A DNA stretch of 64,000 bases, taken from Thermosporothrix hazakensis. Its GTDB lineage: Bacteria > Chloroflexota > Ktedonobacteria > Ktedonobacterales > Ktedonobacteraceae. Below, piece by piece: positions 1 through 8,282 of the stretch (within the stretch, counting starts at the first letter, position 1; every line of letters begins with the position of its first letter). Where the stretch lies: assembly GCF_003253565.1 (NCBI RefSeq), contig NZ_QKUF01000008.1, positions 124,001 through 188,000 on the forward strand, given 5' to 3'. Both the position numbers and the translations under genes were made by a program. A model generated the notes under the pieces. It did not search any database, was not told the origin of the DNA, and saw only the letters and a program-made list of their open reading frames with translations.

Positions 1-2
1 TC

Positions 3-143
3 ATAGCCGGGCTCTGGCTCTATGTCGAGACTGTTTGTCTGCTTGAAGCGGTTCTGCAAGCGGAAGACGCGCCGCTGATTCAGCATACCGTCGAACTGAT
101 CCGACGCGACACGCCACCTCTGCCAGGATTCGAGCAATACTAG
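3..143 (+). CDS. C-terminal fragment of an unidentified protein
   Basis: An open frame entering from the left edge ends at TAG 141-143 and gives 46 residues (ends PGFEQY). No start lies in the window. The fragment has hydrophobic Leu/Val segments and an Asp/Arg-rich tail but no motif I recognise. Its stop is 15 bases before the aldo/keto reductase start, so the two genes may be cotranscribed. Confidence 0.5.
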   Translation: MAGLWLYVETVCLLEAVLQAEDAPLIQHTVELIRRDTPPLPGFEQY

Positions 144-158
144 AGAAAGGAAACAAGC

Positions 159-1124
159 GTGCACTATCGTCGTTTAGGACGCACCGGCCTGAAAGTGTCG
201 GCCCTCTGCCTGGGCGCGATGCAGTGGGGCTATACCACCGACGAAAAGACAGCGTTCGCCGTCATGGATGCCTTTGTAGAGCGCGGCGGCACCTTTTTTG
301 ATACCGCAGACTTCTACTCGCGCTGGATCAGCGAAGAGCTGGCAGGCATCTCTGAAACGATTATCGGGCGCTGGCTCAAGGCGCGGCAGAACCGTGACCG
401 CGTGGTGATCGCGACCAAAGTCTATCAGCCGATGGGCACAGGCCCCAATGATCGTGGGCTCTCACGCCAGCATATCATACAGGCGGTCGAAGACTCATTA
501 CGCCGCCTGCAAACCGATTATATCGATCTCTACCAGGCGCATGCTTTCGATGCCGAAACCCCGATCGATGAGACGTTACGCGCCTTCGATGACCTGCAAC
601 GCGCGGGCAAGGTGCGCTATGTCGGCGCGGCCAATTATCCCGCCTGGCGGTTGATGGAAGCGCTCTGGAAGGCCGACACGGGGCAGACGGTGCGCTACGA
701 TTCGCTGCAACCACACTATAATCTGGTGCATCGGGCCGAGTTTGAAAGCGAGCTGCAAACCCTCTGTGAGCAGTATCAGCTCGGGGTGATTCCCTATAGC
801 TCGCTTGCCGGTGGCTTTCTGACCGGCAAATATCAGCGAAACAGGCGGCCCGAAAGCAAGCGTGCTGATAGCGTCCTTAAACGCTACGATAACAAACGCT
901 CATGGGCGATTCTTGAAACAGTGGAACGTATCGCCATCGAACAGGAAACCACACCCTCAGCCGTCGCGCTCGCCTGGCTGCTGGCGCAACCGACAGTGAC
1001 CGCACCTATTACCGGAGCCAACTCCGTCGAGCAGCTTCTGATCAGCCTTGCCGCGCTGGATCTCTCCCTATCCCCTGCTCAGCTTCAGAAGCTCAATACG
1101 GTCTCCAATTGGCAGCAGGAGTAG
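159..1124 (+). CDS. aldo/keto reductase
   Basis: A 321-residue NAD(P)H-dependent oxidoreductase of the aldo/keto reductase superfamily, a cytosolic TIM barrel that reduces aldehydes or ketones. The catalytic tetrad is visible: Asp48 in FFDTA, Tyr53, Lys87 at the end of RVVIATK, and His128 in YQAH. The N-terminal [16 protein letters not shown] is typical of the bacterial branch related to YajO/Tas-like reductases. The start is GTG 159, preceded by GAGAAAGGA. Length is normal for the family. A short hairpin (1121-1126 with 1132-1137) overlaps the stop. The substrate cannot be read from the sequence. Confidence 0.92.
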   Translation: MHYRRLGRTGLKVSALCLGAMQWGYTTDEKTAFAVMDAFVERGGTFFDTADFYSRWISEELAGISETIIGRWLKARQNRDRVVIATKVYQPMGTGPNDRGLSRQHIIQAVEDSLRRLQTDYIDLYQAHAFDAETPIDETLRAFDDLQRAGKVRYVGAANYPAWRLMEALWKADTGQTVRYDSLQPHYNLVHRAEFESELQTLCEQYQLGVIPYSSLAGGFLTGKYQRNRRPESKRADSVLKRYDNKRSWAILETVERIAIEQETTPSAVALAWLLAQPTVTAPITGANSVEQLLISLAALDLSLSPAQLQKLNTVSNWQQE

Positions 1125-1343
1125 CCGTATTGGCTACCCTGTCTCCCTCCTTTTCTTCTACTCCGTATCTATGATAGAATATCCATCACCCCATTTTGAT
1201 TGACCGCTTTCGATTCAAACTCTAGGAAGGGAGTCATTCCGCCGATTAGAAATAGTATGCAGGAAAGATGCCCTGCTGTATCTCTTCTATACATACTTTT
1301 CTATACATAAAGAGAAGGAATGACGCCTATTGGAGCTTACACT

Positions 1344-1607
1344 ATGGATATCGTTCTTGATACAGTGTGCACCTTTGACAAAGTAGTGAATCAATTTCTC
1401 GCGGAATATTGTGAAATCGGAGAAGACCTTCGCATCACGGATGATGAACTATTTCATGAATTCCGCCAATACTGGTTACAGGTCACGCATGATGACCATT
1501 ACCCCGCCCTGCTCGGACAGTTCCGTGTCTACCTGACAGAACACGGCTATCGTTCAAGCAGTGGCAAACACCCCGAGTGGTACGGGCTGACGCTGCGTAA
1601 ACGCTAG
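1344..1607 (+). CDS. small protein resembling a primase-helicase C-terminal winged helix
   Basis: An 87-residue protein. The frame opens at ATG 1320, but that codon directly abuts a purine-rich SD-like run. ATG 1344 has GGAG at 1332-1335 with 8-base spacing and is preferred. The pattern V-x-QFLAEYCEIGED-R-I, DELFHEFRQYW, then LGQFRVYLTEHGYR and a basic tail resembles the winged-helix domain that ends P4/D5-type phage and plasmid primase-helicases. Here it stands alone, with no helicase domain upstream. It could be a domesticated mobile-element remnant or a small DNA-binding protein. The family comparison is from memory and uncertain; the coding call is firmer. Confidence 0.6.
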   Translation: MDIVLDTVCTFDKVVNQFLAEYCEIGEDLRITDDELFHEFRQYWLQVTHDDHYPALLGQFRVYLTEHGYRSSSGKHPEWYGLTLRKR

Positions 1608-1734
1608 CCTCAGCCGCAATTTCCCCCCGGTCTCTCCCCTCCTCCCCTGTGCCACCTATCCCTGCGGATTGGCGAGGGCAAGAAGCAGGCTTCCAGCACC
1701 AGGAAACCTGCTCCTCGAGCCGCCAGGCCCGCAT

Positions 1735-1941
1735 CTAGACGCCATAATCGTAAAGCTGCTCAAACTGAAGATGCAGGTCATTCGTTACCTGCCACATCGA
1801 GGCCAGCGCTTTGCGCACATTGCAGGTAGCACATGGCGGCAAATCAGAGCGAGCAGCCAGCTTTTTCAGTGCCTCATAGGTCTCCAGCAGCTCCTGTTCG
1901 GCCTCGGACAGCGGTTTATTGAGTAGATCCTTTTGCTGCAT
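1735..1941 (-). CDS. small CxxC protein, function unknown
   Basis: A 68-residue, Leu/Glu-rich, probably helical protein with a CATC motif (Cys-x-x-Cys) near the middle. It begins 18 bases after the stop of the PaaK-type ligase on the same strand and has an excellent ribosome binding site (AGGAGGTG, about 6 bases before ATG 1941), so it is very likely translated as the last gene of that operon. The Cys pair could bind metal or act in redox chemistry. I do not recognise the family. Confidence 0.65.
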   Translation of the reverse strand: MQQKDLLNKPLSEAEQELLETYEALKKLAARSDLPPCATCNVRKALASMWQVTNDLHLQFEQLYDYGV

Positions 1942-1959
1942 GCTTACACCTCCTGCACT

Positions 1960-3303
1960 TTAATACTGCGCAACCGGTCGCGCATCTATCAAACGTCGTG
2001 CCTTTAACTCAAAATGCGGCAGCGTGCCATATTCCATCAGTTCAAGGTTGAAACGCAGCCCCTCATGCGCATTCGCAAGATCCTTGCCGAGCTGCTGCCG
2101 GAGCTGCTCCCATTCGCCCTCGTGGCCCGGCTTCAACTCCAGCCTGATCGTGATTTCATCCTGAAGATTGTCTTTGCGCCAGAGGTAGATCTGAAACTCA
2201 TCAATGGATGCGTATTCACGAATAATGGCTTCTACAGCGCGTGGATAGACATTCGTGCCACGAATCAGCTTCATATCGTCCCAACGTCCGCGTATGCCAC
2301 CTTCGTAGATATCCCAGGTACGCCCACAGGTACAGGTGCTGGCAGGAACGCGCACAACCATATCTTTCGAGCGGTAGCGAATCGCCGGAATGAAGCCGCG
2401 CCCGAATGAGGTCACAACCCGCTCCCCGAGCTCCCCATAGCCAACCGGCTCGCCGGTCTGAGGATGAAGAACCTCTTCAAGAAAATGGTCCTCAATAATA
2501 TGGGTACCACCCGGCTGATGCGAGCACTCAAAAATCATGATGGTGCCAACTTCGGTCATGCCCGCTGTATCACCGACCCTGGCTCCCCAGGCCTCTTCAA
2601 GCTGGCGCTTGACCGCCGGAATAGAGCCCGCTGGCTCGCCTGATAATATCAGTTTATTGACGCGGCCCTCCTTCACGATATCAATGCCCAGTTCCTGCGC
2701 CTTCTGCCACATGTGCAGCGCATAGGTAGGAGTCGAGCAGACAGTAGTCGCACCCATTTCGATAATCTGCTTGATACGCGCCTCGGTTGTCTGCGCTCCA
2801 CCCGGGATTACAAGCGCCCCGAGCTTCTCGCAGCAGTAGTGAGCGCCCCAGAAGCCAATGAAGGAGCCATAGCCGAAAGCAAAATACACGGTGTCGGTGG
2901 GCCGTACACCAAACGCCCAGAAGCCGTAGGCCCACATCTCGCTGATCCAGTCCCAGTCTTTCATGCTATCCAGCACACGAATCGGCGTGCGACCGGAGGT
3001 GCCCGACGTCAGGTGATAGCGAATAGCATTGGTCTGGTCGGTTGCCAGCAGGTCGCCGAAAAGAGGGTTGTCTATCTGGGCTTCCATCCACTCCTCACGC
3101 GTCATCAGCGGAATACGACGGATATCGTCCAGGCGTTGTAGCTGATCGGGGTGAAAACCGGCGGCCTCAAAGCGCCGCTTATGAAATGGGCTCTTTGCGT
3201 ACGCCCATTCACACATACGTCGCAGCTTATGCAGTTGCAGGGCCTGTAGCTCTTCGCGGGGAAGGGTCTCGGTTTTGGGATTCCAGTACTCGGGGTAGGC
3301 CAT
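1960..3303 (-). CDS. phenylacetate-CoA ligase family (PaaK-like) adenylate-forming enzyme
   Basis: About 447 residues. It carries the AMP-binding P-loop TSGTSGRTP, a conserved GDTAGMTEVG segment, YRSKDM, and a C-terminal CTCGRT cysteine pair typical of PaaK-type ligases. These activate aryl or arylacetic acids with ATP and CoA, releasing AMP and PPi. The annotated ATG at 3309 is too close to the SD; ATG 3303 lies 7 bases from GGAGG (3311-3315) and is chosen. It lies downstream of a RidA protein and an acyl-CoA dehydrogenase, suggesting a short pathway on an aromatic or branched acyl-CoA. Without paa ring-oxygenase genes nearby, phenylacetate itself is not proven as substrate. Confidence 0.88.
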   Translation of the reverse strand: MAYPEYWNPKTETLPREELQALQLHKLRRMCEWAYAKSPFHKRRFEAAGFHPDQLQRLDDIRRIPLMTREEWMEAQIDNPLFGDLLATDQTNAIRYHLTSGTSGRTPIRVLDSMKDWDWISEMWAYGFWAFGVRPTDTVYFAFGYGSFIGFWGAHYCCEKLGALVIPGGAQTTEARIKQIIEMGATTVCSTPTYALHMWQKAQELGIDIVKEGRVNKLILSGEPAGSIPAVKRQLEEAWGARVGDTAGMTEVGTIMIFECSHQPGGTHIIEDHFLEEVLHPQTGEPVGYGELGERVVTSFGRGFIPAIRYRSKDMVVRVPASTCTCGRTWDIYEGGIRGRWDDMKLIRGTNVYPRAVEAIIREYASIDEFQIYLWRKDNLQDEITIRLELKPGHEGEWEQLRQQLGKDLANAHEGLRFNLELMEYGTLPHFELKARRLIDARPVAQY

Positions 3304-3416
3304 GCGCATTCCTCCTTTTCACGCGCCACCATGCGCGGTCTCAGGAACGCCGAACATAACGTCGCTCGTTATGCCGCTTTACTGCTATACAAACGTCTCT
3401 GTTCGTACTTTGTGCG

Positions 3417-4568
3417 CTACTTCTCTTTTCCAAGAAGGTCGCGTGCAATAATCACTCGCTGGATGTGACTTGTTCCCTCGTAAATCTGCAAACCCTTGAT
3501 ATCGCGATAAAAGCGCTCGACGGGGTATTCGTTGGAGTAGCCGCGATTGCCATGCAACAGGACCGCCTCTGATGCGGCCTTCATCGCGGCTTCGGTCGCA
3601 AATAGCTTGGCGATAGAGGTCGCCCGGGTGGTTGGTAAACCCTGATCTTTCAGCCATGCCGCGCGATAGGTGAGCAGGCGAGCGGCATCAACCGAGGCAG
3701 CCATGTCGGCCAGCGTTGCCTGAAGCATCTGAAAATCGCCGATCCGTTGTCCGAACTGGCGGCGCTCCCGGGCATAGACAATACAGGCATCCAGGCAGCC
3801 CTGCGCAATCCCGACAGCCCCGGCAGCGACCCCCAGACGGCCCCGATCCAGCGCCGACATCGCCACCTTGAAGCCCTCGCCCGGCTCCCCAAGCAGCGCG
3901 CTCTTCGGCACACGACACCCCTCCAATGTGATGCGGGCATGCTCCGAGGCGCGATGACCGAGCTCCTTTCCGGGCATGGGGTGCCGCACAAAGCCGGGAG
4001 TATCGGTCTCGACCAGAAACGCACAGATTCCTTTGTGCCGCTTCTCTGGCGCCTGCGTGGCAAAGACGATCGCGAGGCGCGCACTGAGACCATTGGTAAT
4101 CCAGATCTTTTCACCGGACAACAGAAAGTGGTCGCCCTCGTCCTTCGCCAGTGTTTGCATGCTTGCTGCGTCGGAACCGGCCTGCGCCTCAGTCAGCGCA
4201 TAGCAGCCGATCCACTCGCCCCGCGCCAGCAGCGGCAAATAGCGCTGTTTCTGCTCCTCGGTCCCCCACTCCTGAATGCAGAGAGCAACCAGGCTGGCAT
4301 GAACCGTCAGGAAGCCACGCACCGACGAATCGACGCGCCCCAGTTCTTCGCACAGCAGCGCATAGCTGACGAAGTCCATGCCGGAGCCACCGTAACGCTG
4401 CTCAAGCGGGCCGGCCAGCAAACCCAGTTCAGCAAGGCGCGGGACCAGGTGTGCGGGAAATACGCCGCTCTCATCCGCCTGACGAGCTACAGGGGCAACC
4501 TCTTCCTGTGCGAAACGCCGGGCGCGTGCTTGAATCCGTTGTTGTTCCGGGGTCAAAGCAAAATCCAT
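3417..4568 (-). CDS. acyl-CoA dehydrogenase
   Basis: A 383-residue flavoprotein that introduces an alpha-beta double bond into an acyl-CoA using FAD and passes electrons to ETF. Full-length family features are present: an N-terminal helical domain, the FAD/substrate signature YALTEAQAGSDA, the WITNG motif, and near the C-terminus IYEGTSHIQR, which contains the catalytic Glu of the short-chain/glutaryl type. It starts 26 bases after the RidA stop. AAAGGAG lies about 12 bases before ATG 4568. The chain-length preference cannot be decided from sequence alone. Confidence 0.93.
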   Translation of the reverse strand: MDFALTPEQQRIQARARRFAQEEVAPVARQADESGVFPAHLVPRLAELGLLAGPLEQRYGGSGMDFVSYALLCEELGRVDSSVRGFLTVHASLVALCIQEWGTEEQKQRYLPLLARGEWIGCYALTEAQAGSDAASMQTLAKDEGDHFLLSGEKIWITNGLSARLAIVFATQAPEKRHKGICAFLVETDTPGFVRHPMPGKELGHRASEHARITLEGCRVPKSALLGEPGEGFKVAMSALDRGRLGVAAGAVGIAQGCLDACIVYARERRQFGQRIGDFQMLQATLADMAASVDAARLLTYRAAWLKDQGLPTTRATSIAKLFATEAAMKAASEAVLLHGNRGYSNEYPVERFYRDIKGLQIYEGTSHIQRVIIARDLLGKEK

Positions 4569-4594
4569 AAAGCCATAGCGCTCCTTTCCGACTG

Positions 4595-4999
4595 CTACGC
4601 GTGAAGCATCGCTATCCCCTGAATCTCGATCAGCACATCATCATCGAAAAAGCGCGATATCTCTAAAAGAGCGATTGCAGGGTAATAGCGCCCGAAGAAG
4701 GAGCGATGCACCTGCCCTAATTCCTCTAGATGTGCTTTATACTCGTCGCGATCCCGCACAAAGAACGTGAGCTGAACAATGTCTGTCATTGTGCCGCCAG
4801 CACGCTCGACGACGGTTTTCAGGTTCTGGAGCACCTGCCTGTATTGCTCGACCAGATCGCCGGGTGCCACGATCTGGCCCTGCGCATTGAGGGCGGTCTG
4901 TCCGGCCAGAAAAAGCAGGCGGCCACCTTCAACCAGGATGCCGTGATTGTAGCCGCCTGGCCGGGCAAGTTCTGGAGGATTTACAATCTCTTTTTGCAT
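4595..4999 (-). CDS. RidA/YjgF family protein (enamine/imine deaminase-like)
   Basis: About 134 residues. The fold signature runs from NHGILVEGGRLLFLAGQTALNAQG through the QVLQNLKTVVERAG helix to a C-terminal LIEIQGIAML strand. RidA proteins hydrolyse reactive enamine/imine intermediates; some relatives deaminate 2-aminomuconate in aromatic catabolism. The longer frame starts at ATG 5044, but TATACT (5045-5050, minus strand) abuts that codon and looks like a -10 box, and AGAGAGG precedes the internal ATG 4999, which is chosen. First gene of the RidA / dehydrogenase / ligase / CxxC cluster. Confidence 0.85.
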   Translation of the reverse strand: MQKEIVNPPELARPGGYNHGILVEGGRLLFLAGQTALNAQGQIVAPGDLVEQYRQVLQNLKTVVERAGGTMTDIVQLTFFVRDRDEYKAHLEELGQVHRSFFGRYYPAIALLEISRFFDDDVLIEIQGIAMLHA

Positions 5000-5044
5000 A
5001 GAGGCCTCTCTGACTCTATTCAACAAACATACGGTGTTGAACAT

Positions 5045-5050
5045 AGTATA
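5045..5050 (-). promoter_or_regulatory. putative -10 box of the RidA cluster
   Basis: TATACT read on the minus strand, 45 bases upstream of the chosen RidA start. No good -35 hexamer is visible 16-18 bases further up, so this rests on the -10 alone. Confidence 0.35.
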
Positions 5051-5079
5051 TCATGTTTCGAGGCCTTTTTCGCTTTCTC

Positions 5080-5925
5080 TTATTCCTGTGGTTTAAAGCC
5101 AATTCCCGACTGCAAAAACCAGATACCACAGAAATTCTCTTGCTGCATCTCTGCCGTTGCCCGGGCATAGAGCATGTCGAGCTCCTCCTGCGTGCTGATG
5201 CCAGAGCGAACAATCAGAGGTTGCAGCAGCTTCATCACGGTCGCTGCATTCTCAAACGCCGATGTATGGGCAGGCATACCAGCCGAATAGTTCATCACAT
5301 GGCCGCGCTGCTCGATATTCACAAAGCCCGCCTCTTGCAGCAAACGTCCCTGGACCGCCGTCACACCCGCGAAGTCGCCAGTCTCGGTGAAACAATGGCC
5401 CGCCTTGCGCATCGCCTGAATAAACAGGGAGTTGTAGCGTGTCAGCGAGGGGCTGGTGGTGATGCCGCCCAGCATCTCGCATTCAATGGTACAGAACACG
5501 CCACCAGGCCGCAGGACGCGCAGGCACTCCCGCAGGAGATGCGGCCAGTTCTCAGCGCTCAAAAACGAGGTTATCAGCCGCGCATGAACCACATCGAAAG
5601 AGGCATCGGGATAGTCCAGACCGGGCCTGACGTCCTTCTGATAGAACTCAACGTGCTGCAAACCCTCATCTTGCACACACATATTCGCATATGCAATCAT
5701 AATCGAGCTGATATCGACGCCTATCACATGACAATGCGGATAGCGCCGCGCCACTTCCAGCGCCCATTCACCTGGACCGCAGGCAATATCGAGAACCGCT
5801 TGCGCCCGTCCCAGAACATCTTCACGCGGAAACAGACCACAGTATTGTGTCAACGCCTGTGCTTGCTTGGTAAGACGAGCCATTTCAGCCACATTTTCGG
5901 CATCGGTCATATAGCTGGATGACAT
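5080..5925 (-). CDS. class I SAM-dependent methyltransferase
   Basis: A 281-residue soluble protein. Motif I of the Rossmann methyltransferase fold is VLDIACGPGEWALEV (about residues 44-58), followed by the acidic motif VIGVDIS and a post-I FDVVHARLITSF segment; LRPGGVF matches motif III. It transfers a methyl group from S-adenosylmethionine, acceptor unknown. ATG 5925 is preceded by AAAGGA with 6-base spacing. A -10-like TATACT lies at 5975-5980. The next minus-strand gene upstream is 136 bases away, so it is probably transcribed alone. Confidence 0.88.
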   Translation of the reverse strand: MSSSYMTDAENVAEMARLTKQAQALTQYCGLFPREDVLGRAQAVLDIACGPGEWALEVARRYPHCHVIGVDISSIMIAYANMCVQDEGLQHVEFYQKDVRPGLDYPDASFDVVHARLITSFLSAENWPHLLRECLRVLRPGGVFCTIECEMLGGITTSPSLTRYNSLFIQAMRKAGHCFTETGDFAGVTAVQGRLLQEAGFVNIEQRGHVMNYSAGMPAHTSAFENAATVMKLLQPLIVRSGISTQEELDMLYARATAEMQQENFCGIWFLQSGIGFKPQE

Positions 5926-5974
5926 ACGCTGTCCTTTCCTTCAAAATGAAATAGAGAGAAAAATATCTCTCTCC

Positions 5975-5980
5975 AGTATA
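5975..5980 (-). promoter_or_regulatory. -10-like TATACT element before the methyltransferase
   Basis: On the minus strand the sequence reads GCTATATACTGGAGAGAG. It belongs to a recurring set of TATACT(g/a)(g/a)AGA elements before minus-strand genes in this window (see findings). It is 50 bases upstream of ATG 5925. No clear -35. Confidence 0.4.
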
Positions 5981-6061
5981 TAGCATGCATGCTTGCTTCT
6001 GGAACTCATACAGGCATTTTCTCTCTTTTCGCGGCCCGATGTGCAGGAATAGCAACGGGGT

Positions 6062-6883
6062 TCAGGACAGAATCTCGCGCAGATAGCCCTGCATCCCTCG
6101 CTCCTGCCTCCATTGGCGCGGATAGCCAAGCGAGACCTCTTCAAAACGAACCCCATCAACGTAATCGGTAGCGCGAATATGCAAATGGCCATACACGACC
6201 ACCGAAGCCCCATAGCGCGTGTGCCACTGCTCGGTATACGTCGTGCCACACCAGGGCGCAAAGCGCGGGATACGCTGAAGCCGCCGGGTGAACTGCTGTC
6301 GCAAGGGAAAGTGATTCACCAGCACAACCGATTGCGCCGGAGCAAGCGCCTGAAGTCGTCGCTCGGTATAATCGCAGCGTGCGGCGCACCAGGCGGCCCG
6401 CGATGGGTAGGGATCGGCATGGAGCACATATTCATCGGCACAGACCGAATGCTGTTCCGCGGCCCATGCAACGACCTGATCCAGTGGCACCGAAGCCGGA
6501 CGAAAACTATAATCATAGAGCACAAAAAGCGGCGCAATAACCGTCTGACCGCCGTCCCCGGGCCAGGGGACATAGGGATCTTCCGGGGTCAGCGCTCCAT
6601 GCTCCCGGCAAATCTGCACCAGCCGTTGATACTTTGCCTCTCCACGCAGCTCGTCTCTGCCATCACGCCCGGGAAGCGTCCAGAGGTCATGATTTCCCGG
6701 CACCCAGAACAGCCGGGCGAACCGCCGGGAGAGCTCGCTGAGCGCAAAATGAAGCTGCTCCTCCGTTTCGCCGACATCGCCCGCCAGAATCAACCAATCT
6801 TCCGGGTAGGCAGGAAGAGCCTTCAGCGCCTCCCGGTTGGCATCATGCCCTATATGAATATCACTGATTGCATACAGTTTCAT
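6062..6883 (-). CDS. metallophosphoesterase
   Basis: A 273-residue calcineurin-like phosphoesterase. The dinuclear metal ligands are all visible: DIHIGH (Asp8, His10), AGDVGE (Asp36), PGNHDLW (Asn64, His65), VNHF and the C-terminal GHLHIR. Members hydrolyse phosphomonoesters or phosphodiesters; the substrate is unknown. GGAG lies 10 bases before ATG 6883. It is a stand-alone gene facing away from the S66 peptidase promoter region. Confidence 0.9.
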   Translation of the reverse strand: MKLYAISDIHIGHDANREALKALPAYPEDWLILAGDVGETEEQLHFALSELSRRFARLFWVPGNHDLWTLPGRDGRDELRGEAKYQRLVQICREHGALTPEDPYVPWPGDGGQTVIAPLFVLYDYSFRPASVPLDQVVAWAAEQHSVCADEYVLHADPYPSRAAWCAARCDYTERRLQALAPAQSVVLVNHFPLRQQFTRRLQRIPRFAPWCGTTYTEQWHTRYGASVVVYGHLHIRATDYVDGVRFEEVSLGYPRQWRQERGMQGYLREILS

Positions 6884-7044
6884 GCTTCTTACTCCGCTTT
6901 TTTCTGAGCCTCTGCGACCCTATAGTGCAAAGCAAACACCACATATCGTGTATCTGTCAAGCAATGACCCCTCGGTGCACACGAAAGAGAGCAAGCGAGG
7001 AGTGCACGGGCATCCCGGGCGCGTCTGAGATTGAAATCAGTGGA

Positions 7045-7074
7045 TTGGCAAACGGGCACCACTTCGGGTACAAT
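7045..7074 (+). promoter_or_regulatory. sigma-70-type promoter of the S66 peptidase / ThDP enzyme pair
   Basis: TTGGCA at 7045-7050, an 18-base spacer, and TACAAT at 7069-7074. Predicted transcription begins near 7081, giving a leader of about 120 bases before ATG 7201. The rest of 6884-7044 shows no gene. Confidence 0.6.
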
Positions 7075-7098
7075 GAACAGTATATCGACTACCGCGAC

Positions 7099-7133
7099 AG
7101 GAGGAGCGCTATCGAGGGCTTTCCTCCTTTTTC
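7099..7133 (+). terminator. attenuator-like hairpin in the leader of the S66 peptidase
   Basis: AGGAGGAGC (7099-7107) can pair with GCT-TT-CCTCCT (7118-7128, two-base bulge), followed by TTTTT. It lies between the promoter and the start codon, so it could stop transcription early or fold the leader. It is short and imperfect. Confidence 0.35.
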
Positions 7134-7200
7134 ATGGTTTTCGTATTCTCTCACATTCTCTATACATAGCGTACGGCAGAAATTCAAAAAAGGTGGTCTG

Positions 7201-8250
7201 ATGTTTACACGGAATTTCCAGTATCCTGCACCGGTGCAAGCAGGCGACAAAGTAGCGATCCTCTCCCCCTCATCTGGCCTGCCCGAAATCTTCCCCGATG
7301 TCTACGAACTGGGTCTACAGCGCTTGCGCGATCTCTTCGGACTTCAGCCTGTTGAGTATCCAACCACGCGAAAAATGCACTCTCGCCCCGAAGATCGAGC
7401 ACGCGATATCCATGCCGCCTTTCGCGATCCTGAGATCAAGGCCCTGATCGCCTCTATTGGTGGAGACGATCAACTAAAAGTGTTAAAGTACCTTGATCCC
7501 GAGCTGATCCGCGCAAACCCGAAGCCATTTTTCGGGTACAGTGATAATACCAATCTGCACAACTATCTCTGGAATCTGGGTATTGTCTCATATCATGGCG
7601 GCTCGATTCTGGTGCACTTCGGGCGTGGGGGCTCCATGCATCCCGACACGGTTACCTCGCTCAAGCAGGCGCTCTTCACCCGGGGAGAATATGAGCTCAA
7701 GCCCGCTCTCCACTGGACCGACGAGCCCGGAGACTGGCGAGACCCCGAGTTTGTCAGGAAGGAGCCGCACATGTTCCCCGGAGAAGGCTGGACCTGGCAC
7801 AATGCCGGGGAGGTCATCGAAGGCACCACCTGGGGCGGAAACCTGGAAATTCTGGACTGGAATATGCGAGCCAATCGCTACATCCAGCCCGTGGAGAGCT
7901 ATGCCGGCTCCATCTTCTACATCGAGACCTCTGAAGAGATGCCATCTGCTCTTGAGGTTTATCGCATCCTGATGTGCATGGGTGAACGCGGCCTGTTGAA
8001 ACAGTTCCCTGCCGTGATCGTGGGGCGCCCAAAGGCCTGGGACCACAATCAGCCATTCACAGCCGAACAGAAGGCACGTTACTATCAAGAGCAACGAGAC
8101 GCCATTCTACAGGCGTTTCATGAATATAATCCAGCGGCAACGATCGTCTTTAACGTCGATTTCGGGCATACCGACCCGCAATTGATTCTTCCAAATGGCG
8201 GCAAAGCGCGAATTGACGGCGTTCAGAAGCGGATCTTTGTCACCTACTAG
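7201..8250 (+). CDS. S66 family peptidase (LD-carboxypeptidase / MccF-like)
   Basis: A 349-residue serine peptidase of family S66, which includes murein LD-carboxypeptidase and the MccF microcin C self-immunity peptidase. The Ser-Glu-His triad can be placed: Ser114 in FGYSDNT, Glu216 in WGGNLEIL and His323 in VDFGHTDP. The frame extends upstream to 6868, but ATG 7201 has AAAGGTGG at good spacing, starts just before the conserved PVQAGDKVAILSPSSG strand, and follows the promoter; it is chosen. The long Trp-rich loop between residues 165 and 210 is reminiscent of MccF rather than LdcA (inference). There is no signal peptide. It is followed 32 bases later by a ThDP enzyme. Confidence 0.88.
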   Translation: MFTRNFQYPAPVQAGDKVAILSPSSGLPEIFPDVYELGLQRLRDLFGLQPVEYPTTRKMHSRPEDRARDIHAAFRDPEIKALIASIGGDDQLKVLKYLDPELIRANPKPFFGYSDNTNLHNYLWNLGIVSYHGGSILVHFGRGGSMHPDTVTSLKQALFTRGEYELKPALHWTDEPGDWRDPEFVRKEPHMFPGEGWTWHNAGEVIEGTTWGGNLEILDWNMRANRYIQPVESYAGSIFYIETSEEMPSALEVYRILMCMGERGLLKQFPAVIVGRPKAWDHNQPFTAEQKARYYQEQRDAILQAFHEYNPAATIVFNVDFGHTDPQLILPNGGKARIDGVQKRIFVTY

Positions 8251-8282
8251 ACCCGGCTCTCAGCAAGGAAGGAGAGAGAAGC

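Noticed and set aside
3747..4604. 285-residue plus-strand frame
   Set aside because: It lies antisense to the acyl-CoA dehydrogenase, whose full set of motifs is on the other strand.
5053..5922. 289-residue plus-strand frame
   Set aside because: Antisense to the methyltransferase with intact motif I; composition is Cys/His/Arg-rich as expected for a shadow frame.
6113..6907. 264-residue plus-strand frame
   Set aside because: Antisense to the metallophosphoesterase; no SD and no motif.
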